Made by a program: the position numbers and the translations under genes. A DNA stretch of 64,000 nucleotides from Bog-756 sp963778165 (lineage in GTDB: Bacteria > Actinomycetota > Acidimicrobiia > Acidimicrobiales > RAAP-2), in assembly GCA_963778165.1 (NCBI GenBank), contig CAVZTE010000003.1, forward strand, positions 248,001 to 312,000. Reading direction: 5' to 3'. Shown piece after piece: positions 16,853 to 25,182 of this stretch (the stretch's first letter is position 1; each line of letters starts with the position of its first letter). Below the pieces are notes generated by a model. It ran no database searches. It had not been told where the DNA came from and saw only the letters and a program-made list of their open reading frames with translations.

Positions 16853-18124
16853 ATGTGCGGAGTTCGGGCGGGGAGGATCTCGGTGACCACGGGTCCGATA
16901 GGACTGGCTACATCGCGGAAGAGGGTCCATGGGTGCCGCCCCTTCCGGCATGTCGAGCTCAACAGGGCCGCGTTCGCCGGGTTGGGGGTGCTGTCGCTGG
17001 CACTCTTGCTGGTCGTCTTCTCGTCCCCGACCTTCGCCGCCACGGCCTCGAGAACGTACGAGTGGGGGAGTTCGGTCGGAGGCGGTGACACCCAGACCTC
17101 ACCTCGGCTGGTCGCCATGAGCGGTGAGGCGTCCATCCACGCCGGCAACCAATCCGACCTCGCCATCATGCCGAACGGCACGGTCGAAGGTTGGGGCTTG
17201 ACCGAGGTGTCAAAGGCTTCGATGAGGCCGATACGCATACCGAAGCTGAACCACGTGGTGCAGGTGGCAGCCGGCGACCACAGTTTCGTCGCCGTAGAAG
17301 CTCCATCCGGCATACGGTCGGGCAGGTGCCCGGCGCATACCAGCGTCTGGGTCTGGGGCTCGAACATCGACAACGACCTTGGTCTCGGCTCGAGCTCCGG
17401 TACCGTCAAAGTGCCGGTCGAGCTGACATCGCTTGACGACCTCGATGTGGTCCAAGTGGCAGCGGCGTCGTGGCACATGTTTGCCCTGACCTGCAGCGGC
17501 CAGGTTTACGTATGGGGCTCCAACGCTTCCAGCGACCTCGGCATGGGAGCGGTAGGCGATCAGCGGGTGCCGGTGAAGAACCCCTATCTGACCTCGCTGA
17601 CCGGTGGCACCTCGAAGGGGGTGCTGTTGGACTCCGGTAGCTTCGCCGCGGACATGCTCGTCAAGGGCCAGGCGTACGGATGGGGTAACAACGGACAACT
17701 CCAGTGCGGCTGCGGTACCACGGACCGCACCGTGAGCTACCCGATGGCGGTCAACCAGAGAGTGCCATTCACCTCCATCTCGTCGGGCGGTGACTTTGAC
17801 TACAACGGCACTTCGCTGGCGCTCGATTCCTCGGGGCGGGCGTGGTGCTGGGGTGACAACTCCTCGGGTCAGTGCGGCCTGGGATCCACCGGCAACGTGG
17901 GGACCCCGACCGTGGTACCCGGACTGCCGAGGGTCATCGAAGTCGGGGCGGGAGGGCAGCAATCCATGTTCCTCGACTCCACCGGCCATGTATGGACCTC
18001 CGGCAACAACCAATTCGGACAGGGCGGTGACGGAACGGAGACCAACGAGCTCCACGTGGTCAAGGTGTTGAGCGGGATCGCCATGATCTCGGCCGGGGCC
18101 GCCCACTCGCTGGCTGCCACCTGA
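16853..18124 (+). CDS. Secreted RCC1-repeat protein
   Basis: A 423-residue protein with a basic N-terminus and one hydrophobic segment (about 40-62, ending SSPTFAATA), which reads as a signal peptide or anchor. The rest is made of RCC1/ATS1-type beta-propeller blades, seen as repeats of VWxWGSN..G.LGLG....xxPV...L (VWVWGSNIDNDLGLG, VYVWGSNASSDLGMG, AYGWGNNGQLQCG, AWCWGDNSSGQCGLG, VWTSGNNQFGQGGDG). Bacterial secreted RCC1 proteins are structural or binding modules, and no enzyme motif is present. A GGAGGGG site is 11 nt before the ATG and a TAGAGT hexamer lies at 16820-16825, so this transcript has a leader. It sits between glycosyltransferases and a secreted peptidase, suggesting a surface role. 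Confidence 0.85.
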   Translation: MCGVRAGRISVTTGPIGLATSRKRVHGCRPFRHVELNRAAFAGLGVLSLALLLVVFSSPTFAATASRTYEWGSSVGGGDTQTSPRLVAMSGEASIHAGNQSDLAIMPNGTVEGWGLTEVSKASMRPIRIPKLNHVVQVAAGDHSFVAVEAPSGIRSGRCPAHTSVWVWGSNIDNDLGLGSSSGTVKVPVELTSLDDLDVVQVAAASWHMFALTCSGQVYVWGSNASSDLGMGAVGDQRVPVKNPYLTSLTGGTSKGVLLDSGSFAADMLVKGQAYGWGNNGQLQCGCGTTDRTVSYPMAVNQRVPFTSISSGGDFDYNGTSLALDSSGRAWCWGDNSSGQCGLGSTGNVGTPTVVPGLPRVIEVGAGGQQSMFLDSTGHVWTSGNNQFGQGGDGTETNELHVVKVLSGIAMISAGAAHSLAAT

Positions 18125-18436
18125 GCCGGCGCCGCCACAAGGGCGGCTTGCTGGTAGCCGTCGGTGTGGCCCGTTTGCTGGAGCCGCGGATGGGTAGAGG
18201 TGGTTTGAGCCCGGGTTGAGCCGCTGATCGGACCGTCGAATGACCCCAGAGGGAGCAAACAGCTCGAAGCGTCGCTCAGGGTTGTCCCTGACCCACCGGA
18301 GGTATCGGTGGCATTTCTTGCTTCCGAACGATCGTTCGACGTGTGCGGCCGACCAGCAGCACGGGTCATCCGGGGACTTGTTGTGACCTGCTCCGGGCCG
18401 TAGGCTCCGGCGCACCACTGCGGAAGGGGATGCCTT
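18125..18436. other. Intergenic region upstream of the S8 peptidase
   Basis: About 310 bp without a gene. It holds a GCCGCC/GGCGGC hairpin (18131-18147) right after the RCC1 stop, a perfect 14-bp palindrome CGAACGATCGTTCG (18325-18338), and a TAGGCT -10-like hexamer at 18411-18416 ahead of the peptidase. Confidence 0.5.
18325..18338. promoter_or_regulatory. Palindrome CGAACGATCGTTCG
   Basis: A perfect 14-bp inverted repeat about 75 bp upstream of the S8 peptidase -10 hexamer. It is a candidate operator; no cognate regulator is next to it. Confidence 0.35.
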
Positions 18437-20317
18437 GTGAGACGTCGGCACGCACTGTCCACTGCAGTCTTGGCTGTTCCGCTGATTGCCGCAGTGTTCG
18501 TGCTCCCGGCGGCCGCTGGCGGGGCCACCGCGGGCGCAACGGGTCAGGCCCCTCTAACCGCGGCCCAGGCCAAGTCGCTCTCGACCGACGTGACCGACAA
18601 AGTGATCGTCGTCTTCAAAAACCAGGTACCGACGATCCCGGAGACCTCGACGAACGTCGGTCGGCGGGCTGCCGCCGTCGGTCAGGTGCAGAGTGGCGTA
18701 GCCCATGAGCTCTCGCTCACCGGCGCCCAGCAGGTCAAGCAGTTCCAACTGATCAACGCGCTGTCGGCCACGGTCTCGCCGGGGGAGGCCAAGAGACTGG
18801 CGGCCAATCCGGCCGTGGCCCAGGTGGTCAAGGACGAACCGATTCCCCTCGTCAGCTCGCTGCCCACGGTAGCCCGCACCCAATCCACCGGCATCAAGCC
18901 CCTTCCCGGCGCATGCATGCCGGACGGAAAGGTCCAGCTCGATCCCCAGGCCGTCGAGGACATCAATGCCGCCACCCAGTCGGGCAAGGGGGCGTCCGCC
19001 CAGGCCCTGGGCTACACCGGCGCCGGGGTCAAGGTGGCCTTCATCGCCGACGGCTTGAACCCGGATAATCCCGACTTCATCCGGGCCAACGGCCAGCACG
19101 TCTTCACCGACTATGAGGACTTCAGCGGGACCGGCACCGACGCTCCCCAGGACGGGAGCGAAGCCTTCCTCGACGCCAGTTCCATAGCAGCACAGGGGCG
19201 GGAGACCTACAACATCGCCAGCTACGGCGTCGGTCTCGACAAGCCCTGCAATATCAGGATCCTCGGAGTCGCTCCCGGGGCCAGCCTGGTCGGGCTCAAC
19301 GTGTTCGGCTCGGCCCAGGAGGCCTTCAACTCGATCTTCCTCGAAGCGATCAACTATGCGGTGAACGTGGACCACGTGAAGGTCATCAACGAGTCGTTCG
19401 GATCGAATCCCTTCCCCGACGCAGCCAGCCTCGACCTCACGAAGATGGTCAACGACGCCGCAGTGGCGGCCGGGGTGACGGTGTCGGTCTCCACGGGAGA
19501 CGCCGGGCCGACCAACACCATGGGCTCACCGGCAACCGATCCCAACGTCATCTCGGCCGGAGCATCGACCACGTACCGGGCCTACGCCCAGACCGGAGTC
19601 GGGGGGATCACCTATCCCGGTGTCACCGGTTGGCTGGACAACAACATCAGCGCTCTCAGCTCGAGCGGATACAACCAGGCCGGGCAGACGGTGGACATCG
19701 TGGCCCCTGGTGACCTCAATTGGGCCCTTTGCACGGCGGACCCGGCCAAGTATGCGGCTTGCACCAACTTCGACGGCGAAGGAGCTCCCGTCGAGTTGCA
19801 AGGGGGGACCAGCGAGGCCGCCCCGCTCACCTCGGGTGTAGCGGCTCTGGTCATCCAGGCCTACGCCAAGTCCCACGGTGGCTCCGACCCCTCGCCCGCG
19901 GTGGTGAAGAAGATCATCGTGTCGACCGCCGAGGACATCTCGGCGCCTGCGGATCAGCAGGGCGCCGGTCTGCTCGACGCCTATGCCGCGGTACGGGCGG
20001 CCGCTTCGTACCCTGGTGGCTCCGGGCGTCCCACCGGTAACGCCATCCTCAAGAAGGCCACGCAGTTGAATGCAGTCGGCCAGCCCGGCACCGCCGAGCA
20101 GCTCTCCGACACCGTGACCAACGACGGGAGCGGCACCGCCCACCTGGCCCTGTCGGCACGGACGCTGAGCGCTGTACCGCAGCGTGAAGAACACCACCGT
20201 CACCTTGGCAGACTCCACGGGGGACAGCAGCGTGCTCAAGTTCACCGTGCCGAAGGGTCAAGCCCGGCTCAATGCCTCGGTGGCCTACACCGCGCCGGGA
20301 TCCTCAACCGATTTTAA
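18437..20317 (+). CDS. S8 (subtilisin-like) serine peptidase, N-terminal part of a frameshifted gene
   Basis: An exported peptidase: signal peptide (residues 1-30, VLPAAAGGA), a prodomain of about 140 residues (VIVVFKNQVPTIPE...), then the S8 core. Seen in the core are the Asp motif VKVAFIADGLNPDNPDF, the Asn oxyanion motif VINESFGSNPFPDA and the Ser motif GGTSEAAPLTSGVAALVIQAYA. The usual HGTH motif between Asp and Asn is absent; that place reads FLDASSIAAQGRETYNI. The family frame is lost at about 20170, where the following domain continues in the next frame. The whole gene, 18437-21848, is 1137 codons plus one base. The GTG start follows a GGAAGGGG site. It probably acts outside the cell or on the surface. 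Confidence 0.85.
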   Translation: MRRRHALSTAVLAVPLIAAVFVLPAAAGGATAGATGQAPLTAAQAKSLSTDVTDKVIVVFKNQVPTIPETSTNVGRRAAAVGQVQSGVAHELSLTGAQQVKQFQLINALSATVSPGEAKRLAANPAVAQVVKDEPIPLVSSLPTVARTQSTGIKPLPGACMPDGKVQLDPQAVEDINAATQSGKGASAQALGYTGAGVKVAFIADGLNPDNPDFIRANGQHVFTDYEDFSGTGTDAPQDGSEAFLDASSIAAQGRETYNIASYGVGLDKPCNIRILGVAPGASLVGLNVFGSAQEAFNSIFLEAINYAVNVDHVKVINESFGSNPFPDAASLDLTKMVNDAAVAAGVTVSVSTGDAGPTNTMGSPATDPNVISAGASTTYRAYAQTGVGGITYPGVTGWLDNNISALSSSGYNQAGQTVDIVAPGDLNWALCTADPAKYAACTNFDGEGAPVELQGGTSEAAPLTSGVAALVIQAYAKSHGGSDPSPAVVKKIIVSTAEDISAPADQQGAGLLDAYAAVRAAASYPGGSGRPTGNAILKKATQLNAVGQPGTAEQLSDTVTNDGSGTAHLALSARTLSAVPQREEHHRHLGRLHGGQQRAQVHRAEGSSPAQCLGGLHRAGILNRF

Positions 20318-21848
20318 CGGTGCCGTGAACCTCAGCCTCATCTCGCCCTCGGGCCAACTGGCGGCCTACGACCTGCCCCAGGGCACGGGCAACTACGGCA
20401 ATGCCGAAGTGTCGGATCCTGCCGCTGGCACATGGACCGCCCTCATCTACGGCGAGCCGTCCAGCGACGGGGGCACGGTGGGGCCGGTGAAGTTCCGGGC
20501 CCAAACGGCCACCTGGACCGGCTTTGGAAAGCTGTCGACATCGGCCCTGACGTTGGCACCAGGCCATTCGGGTGCGTTCTCGCTGACGGTCTCCACGCCC
20601 AGCTCACCTGGGGACGCATCCGGGTCGATCGTGGTTACTGACGGGACGGGGTCTTCCTTCACCCAGGTCACCACTATTCCTGTCACGCTGCGATCCCTGG
20701 TACCCACACCGGCGCCGAGCGTCACCTTCACCGGAACCCTGACCGGCGGCAATGGGCGACAGTTCAGTACCGGCCAGACCGCCTACTACCAGGTCGCCAT
20801 TCCGTCTGGCACTCCCGTTCTCAACGCCGAGATCACCACTCCGAACCCGGCTAATACGTTCGTGGCCGAACTGGTGGATCCGACCACGGGTGAGGCCGCG
20901 TCGACCTCCACCAACTTCCAGGAGACCACCACCGTCAACGGCGCCGAACTGGAGCCGGAGCTCGGTGCGCAACTCCATGTGCTCGAGCCCAACCCTGGCC
21001 TCTGGACCCTGGTCGTGGACTTCTACAACCAGGTCTCGGGAACAGCACTGTCGCAACCGATCACGGTCACGCTCAACCAGACGTCCTCACCTGACCGAGC
21101 GTTCGGGTTACCGGATTCCGCAACCACGCAGCTGGCCTCGGGATCAGCCAAGACGGTCGACGTGAGGGTGACCAACAGCGGCACCACCCCCGAGGAGTAC
21201 TTCATCGACGCCCGACTCGACAAGACCACCCAGCTGAGCCTGACGTCCCAGACCGGGGCGAGCATTGTCGTACCGGTGACATCGGCCACGGTGCCCGCCT
21301 ACCTGGTGCCCAGCCACACCACGTCGATCACCGCCACCGCTTCGGCCAAGGCGCAGATCTACTTCGACTACACATGGTTCTTGGGAGATCCGGATCTCAT
21401 CTCGTCGAGCGCGCCCGACAGCGACGAAGCCAGTGGGACATTCACTTCGACGTCGGTGGCGCCCGGAGACTGGTTCATCACCCCGTCGCAACAAGGACCT
21501 GACGGCGCGCACGGCGTGAAGCCGGTCACTGCCCATACGTCGATCGTCGCCACCACCGACGAATTCGACCCGGCGGTAACCTCCACCACCGGCGATCTCT
21601 GGCTGTCCAGCACCAACCTGTCGTCGACTCTCAACACGGTCGTGGTTGATCCGGGTGAGTCGGCCACGATTCCGGTGACCATCACTCCCTCGGCCGAGGT
21701 CGGCAGCACGGTGAGTGGCACGTTGTACGTTGACGACTTCTCACCTGTCAACGCGGCGCTCACTGATAACCCGGATCCCACCATTTCGCCTACCGGCAGC
21801 GACGTCGCTGCCTTCAACTACCGGTACAAGGTGGCTGCGGCGAAGTAG
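20184..21848 (+). CDS. C-terminal part of the frameshifted S8 peptidase
   Basis: A 554-residue frame beginning at a GTG, open from 20169. It continues the peptidase, because NTTVTLADS, then KFTVPKGQARLNASVAY, SPSGQLAAYDLPQGTGNYGNAEVSDPAAGTWTALIYG is the jelly-roll-like pre-peptidase C-terminal domain normally fused to this kind of S8 enzyme. Several further beta-rich repeats follow (LAPGHSGAFSLTVSTPSSPG; VDPGESATIPVTITPSAEVGSTVSG). No transmembrane anchor or sorting signal is seen at the end. If the frameshift is real, this half has no good ribosome site and is likely not made. If it is a sequence error, the protein is about 1136 residues. Confidence 0.75.
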   Translation: MKNTTVTLADSTGDSSVLKFTVPKGQARLNASVAYTAPGSSTDFNGAVNLSLISPSGQLAAYDLPQGTGNYGNAEVSDPAAGTWTALIYGEPSSDGGTVGPVKFRAQTATWTGFGKLSTSALTLAPGHSGAFSLTVSTPSSPGDASGSIVVTDGTGSSFTQVTTIPVTLRSLVPTPAPSVTFTGTLTGGNGRQFSTGQTAYYQVAIPSGTPVLNAEITTPNPANTFVAELVDPTTGEAASTSTNFQETTTVNGAELEPELGAQLHVLEPNPGLWTLVVDFYNQVSGTALSQPITVTLNQTSSPDRAFGLPDSATTQLASGSAKTVDVRVTNSGTTPEEYFIDARLDKTTQLSLTSQTGASIVVPVTSATVPAYLVPSHTTSITATASAKAQIYFDYTWFLGDPDLISSSAPDSDEASGTFTSTSVAPGDWFITPSQQGPDGAHGVKPVTAHTSIVATTDEFDPAVTSTTGDLWLSSTNLSSTLNTVVVDPGESATIPVTITPSAEVGSTVSGTLYVDDFSPVNAALTDNPDPTISPTGSDVAAFNYRYKVAAAK

Positions 21849-22005
21849 TCGTATCGCTGTGATGGCAGACAGCTGGTGGTCGCTCATCTGACGAGGACAT
21901 CGCCAGGAGGCGACGCCTGAGGCGGCGTGGCAGGAACTGACGCCAAATAGCCAGCGCCCGGGGCGGCGGGAATGTCCCAGCGCGCCCTCACCGGCCTGCG
22001 GTGAT

Positions 22006-22233
22006 TCAGTGCCCTCTGAGCTGCCGGGCGCGATCGATGGAGCTCGTTCGGGACTCGGAGACCAACCACTGCTGTGACCGGTCGAGTTGCCGCTCGTGGG
22101 GTGCGTGGTGGAGTCCCCCCGGACCCTCCGTCTGGGTGCCACAGCGGCGGCAGACCGACATCCGACCGTTGGTCTCCGGAGCGTGGTGAGCATCCAGCCG
22201 GATGCCTACGTCTACTGCCTGGCTTGACGCCAT
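22006..22233 (-). CDS. Small CxxC protein, unknown
   Basis: A 75-residue protein with one CxxC pair (SVCRRCGTQ) followed by GGLHHAPHERQLDRSQQWL and a basic end. One CxxC with nearby His residues could bind a metal, but a full zinc ribbon is not present. The ATG at 22233 is preceded by GGAGG with only 3 nt spacing. The start, ribosome site and pattern are credible for a real small actinobacterial gene, but I do not recognise a family. Confidence 0.45.
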   Translation of the reverse strand: MASSQAVDVGIRLDAHHAPETNGRMSVCRRCGTQTEGPGGLHHAPHERQLDRSQQWLVSESRTSSIDRARQLRGH

Positions 22234-22727
22234 GATCCTCCGATCATCCGGCGAACCTGAATCGGAGGGCTACCGGAACCGAGAGGCGGAGGCTGGCCCA
22301 AGGTGGGCGAGTTCGCTCTGCGACCCACTCTAGGCGGCCTACTACCACCGACGAGACCGCCACGGGAATAGAACCCAGCCACGGAGTGTGAGTCATTGAC
22401 TGCTCTAAGCGGCTTTCTATGGCCGGCCGGTTGGCGCCCAGGCCGTCACCACGGTTGGAGCGCTGCTTCCGATCGACCACCTCAACGTCGGATAACCCCG
22501 AAGTGCTGAGGATCCTGAACGTTCGTTCCTGGGAATTCTCAGAGTGTCGATCGGGCCGTCATGCGCTCTCCGGTGTCAGATCGTCTCAGCCAATGGGTTT
22601 CCGAGTCTTGATTCCGTCTGTCGTGTGCCGTCGGTCCTTGTCGAGCCGACCACTGCCTGGTGCGATGGGATGGCCGTTCGTCGCCGGACCGGTGTTCCAG
22701 AGAGGCCCCGCTGCCAGGCAGAGGGTC

Positions 22728-22733
22728 TAGATT
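22728..22733 (+). promoter_or_regulatory. -10 hexamer TAGATT
   Basis: TAGATT lies 7 nt before the GTG at 22741, predicting a leaderless transcript for the first YfhO-type gene. Confidence 0.5.
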
Positions 22734-22740
22734 CACCGGC

Positions 22741-25086
22741 GTGACGGACACCCGGCCCGAGGACGTCCCGGTGGCCGCTCCGTCGGAACCGCCAACGTTG
22801 CCGTCCGACGAGCGCATTCCCTGGTGGAAGGATGCCCTGGGCGTTGGCTGGGTAGTAGCCGTTGTCCTTTTGGCCATGGTGCCCGCTCTGCGCCACGGAA
22901 CTTCGCTGGGCCCCTATGGCCTTCTGTCGCAGTACGGGCTCCTGGCCCAGCACCGCGTCGGTGTGCGCAACCCCTTTGCCGGCGATCAGCTCACCCAGAT
23001 GATTCCCTGGACCCAGTTGGCCTGGACCCAGATCCACCACGGCCAGCTTCCTCTGTGGAACCCGTACAACGCACTCGGCGTCCCGCTGGCCTTCAACTGG
23101 CAGTCCGCCACGTTCAGCCTTCCGGCCTTACTCAGTTACATGGCGCCACTCGATGCCGCCTACACCGTCCAGGTACTGGTAACCCTGGTGGTGGCTGGCA
23201 CCGGTGTCTACGTGCTGGCTCGGGTCCTCCGTCTGAACGTGGTGGCATGCGCATTGGCTGGAACCGTGTTCGGGCTGAGCGGTTCGTTCATCGGGTGGCT
23301 GGGCTGGCCGGTGGCTTCAGTGATGTCGTGGACCGGCTGGCTGCTCGCCGCCACGGTATTGATCCTACGAGGCGGTAGGAGAGCGACCTCGGTGGCGCTC
23401 TTCAGCGTGGCTTTGGCTTTTGCCGTCTACGCCGGCGAGCCGGACACACTGGTCCTGGTGGCCGGCATGTTGGTCGTATTCGTGATCGTGTTGGTGGCGA
23501 TGGGCCTGCCCGATCGTCATGGGCCCAGAGGGTTACGTCCGCTCGGCGATCTGCTTCTGGCCACGGTGGCCGGTCTGGCTCTGAGCGCCCCGCTGCTTTT
23601 GCCGGGCCTCCAGCTCTTGGCCGGATCGAGCCGCAACGTGGCTGGAGGCGTGTTCTCCGGTCAAAAGGCGCTTTCGATCCATCGACTGTTGACGGTCATG
23701 ATCCCCGGGCTCGATGGTCTGCCCATCGGGTGGCACCGCAGCTACATCGGAATCATCGCGGTGACCCTGGCTGTGGCCGGCTGGGTCCACTATCGGCGCA
23801 GACCCGAAGTGACCGCCATGGGAGCGGTCGGCGTGGTGGCGGCCCTGGTCTGTTTCACCCAACCGGTCGAGTCGGTCCTCAACGCCCTTCCGGGGCTCGG
23901 AGCGGTTCGGTGGGCCCGGTCCGAGAATGTGCTGGAGCTGGCCGTTGCCGTGCTGGCGGGGGTGGGTTTGGATGCCCTGATCCGCCATTACCGGGAGCGA
24001 GCCGTGTTGCGGCTCTTCGAGGCACTCTTCGCCGCCGCCGGCCTGGGCGTCTTTGCCATCTGGGCCACCCGCCCCCGCGAGGGCCCGGTTCGGGCCCACA
24101 ACCTGTTGTGGGCTGGTGGTGGTGTGGCGCTGGCCCTGGTGGTTTTCGCTGCTCTCGAAATGGCCCGGGCCAGGGCGGTTCGACACGAGGGCCCAACGAC
24201 CGGGATCTCGAAGCCGGAGCGCACCGGTCTCCGCTCGCCGGGGCTCTGGGCCGCGGTTCTCCTGGTGGCCTGCCAATCAGCCTTTCTGGTGGTCATGGGC
24301 AGTTCGCAGTGGTCGTCGAACTCCACCTCGTTCACGGCCACTCCTGCAGTGGCACAGCTCCAACGGGCTGTGGGCTCGTCGCTGGTGGCGTTCGGAATGC
24401 CGGCGTGCCGATCTGATGCCACCCCGGGTATCCCGCCCAATATCAACCTCGTCTACGGGGTCAGAGAACTAGCTGCCTATGACCCGATGCTTCCCCATCG
24501 GTACTACCAGGCTTGGACCGCAGCAACGGGCAAGGCCGGCGGGTATCCGAGCGAGTCCCGATACTGCCCCGGAGTGACCTCGGTGGCGTTGGCCCGCCAG
24601 TACGGCGTGTCCTTCGTGTTGGAGCCCCACGGTGTCGGCGGCCCCAAGGGGACGACGTTCGACGCCACCGTCGGGAACGAGGACCTGTACCGCGTCCCCG
24701 GCGCCGCGTTGGCGACGCTGGTTCGGTCTCCCACCGGGCACCTTCCGGCGGTCGATGCCCGGGGAACCGCTCTGGCTGTGACCCACCCCGAGGCGCGGTC
24801 GTGGAGAGTGGTGACGGATGACGCCCGACCCGGAGTGCTTCGGCTGCGGCTCACCGACGTGCCCGGTTGGCATGCCAGCATCGATGGCCATGCCCTCCCC
24901 CTGGACCAGTATGCCGGTGTCATGCTGCAGGCCCACGTCCCGTCCGGCCATCACGTGATCGTGCTGTCGTACTGGCCCACCGACTTCACCGTGGGGATCG
25001 TGTTGGCGGTCATCAGTGGCTTGGCTCTTGCCGTGGGGCTCGTTCTCGGGCTGGTGTCCCGGCGACGAGTGTCGCCAAACCCGTGA
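22741..25086 (+). CDS. YfhO-type polytopic membrane protein (copy 1)
   Basis: A 781-residue protein with about 12-13 membrane helices and a beta-rich outer domain near the end, matching the bacterial YfhO family (PF09586; GT-C-like, linked in Firmicutes to glycosylation of lipoteichoic acid). Paralogue signatures are IPWTQLAWTQIHHGQLPLWNPY, LAFNWQSATFSLPAL, YAGEPDTL, LNALPGLGAVRWAR and the C-terminal LRLTDVPGWHASIDG...HHVIVLSYWP. It is the most divergent of the four copies in this window (for example AAYDP in place of DSYDP). GTG at 22741 is chosen from the TAGATT hexamer. It precedes copy 2 by 96 bp on the same strand. Transfer or flipping of a lipid-linked sugar is inferred. Confidence 0.85.
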   Translation: MTDTRPEDVPVAAPSEPPTLPSDERIPWWKDALGVGWVVAVVLLAMVPALRHGTSLGPYGLLSQYGLLAQHRVGVRNPFAGDQLTQMIPWTQLAWTQIHHGQLPLWNPYNALGVPLAFNWQSATFSLPALLSYMAPLDAAYTVQVLVTLVVAGTGVYVLARVLRLNVVACALAGTVFGLSGSFIGWLGWPVASVMSWTGWLLAATVLILRGGRRATSVALFSVALAFAVYAGEPDTLVLVAGMLVVFVIVLVAMGLPDRHGPRGLRPLGDLLLATVAGLALSAPLLLPGLQLLAGSSRNVAGGVFSGQKALSIHRLLTVMIPGLDGLPIGWHRSYIGIIAVTLAVAGWVHYRRRPEVTAMGAVGVVAALVCFTQPVESVLNALPGLGAVRWARSENVLELAVAVLAGVGLDALIRHYRERAVLRLFEALFAAAGLGVFAIWATRPREGPVRAHNLLWAGGGVALALVVFAALEMARARAVRHEGPTTGISKPERTGLRSPGLWAAVLLVACQSAFLVVMGSSQWSSNSTSFTATPAVAQLQRAVGSSLVAFGMPACRSDATPGIPPNINLVYGVRELAAYDPMLPHRYYQAWTAATGKAGGYPSESRYCPGVTSVALARQYGVSFVLEPHGVGGPKGTTFDATVGNEDLYRVPGAALATLVRSPTGHLPAVDARGTALAVTHPEARSWRVVTDDARPGVLRLRLTDVPGWHASIDGHALPLDQYAGVMLQAHVPSGHHVIVLSYWPTDFTVGIVLAVISGLALAVGLVLGLVSRRRVSPNP

Positions 25087-25182
25087 GCTTCGGCCACCAC
25101 CTGCCCGTCGGTGCTCGGATTGGAGAGGCCCTGCTCTGGACATGCTGGTAGGGCGCCGTCTATGGTCCACGATCGGGGTGCC

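Larger units (their letters stand above)
21849..22740. other. Long intergenic stretch with one small minus-strand ORF
   Basis: About 890 bp between the peptidase and the first YfhO-type gene. It contains the small CxxC protein gene at 22006-22233 (minus), an 8-bp inverted repeat CCTCCGAT/ATCGGAGG (22237-22244 and 22261-22268) ahead of it, and the promoter of the YfhO gene at its end. I recognised nothing in 22270-22720. Confidence 0.4.
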
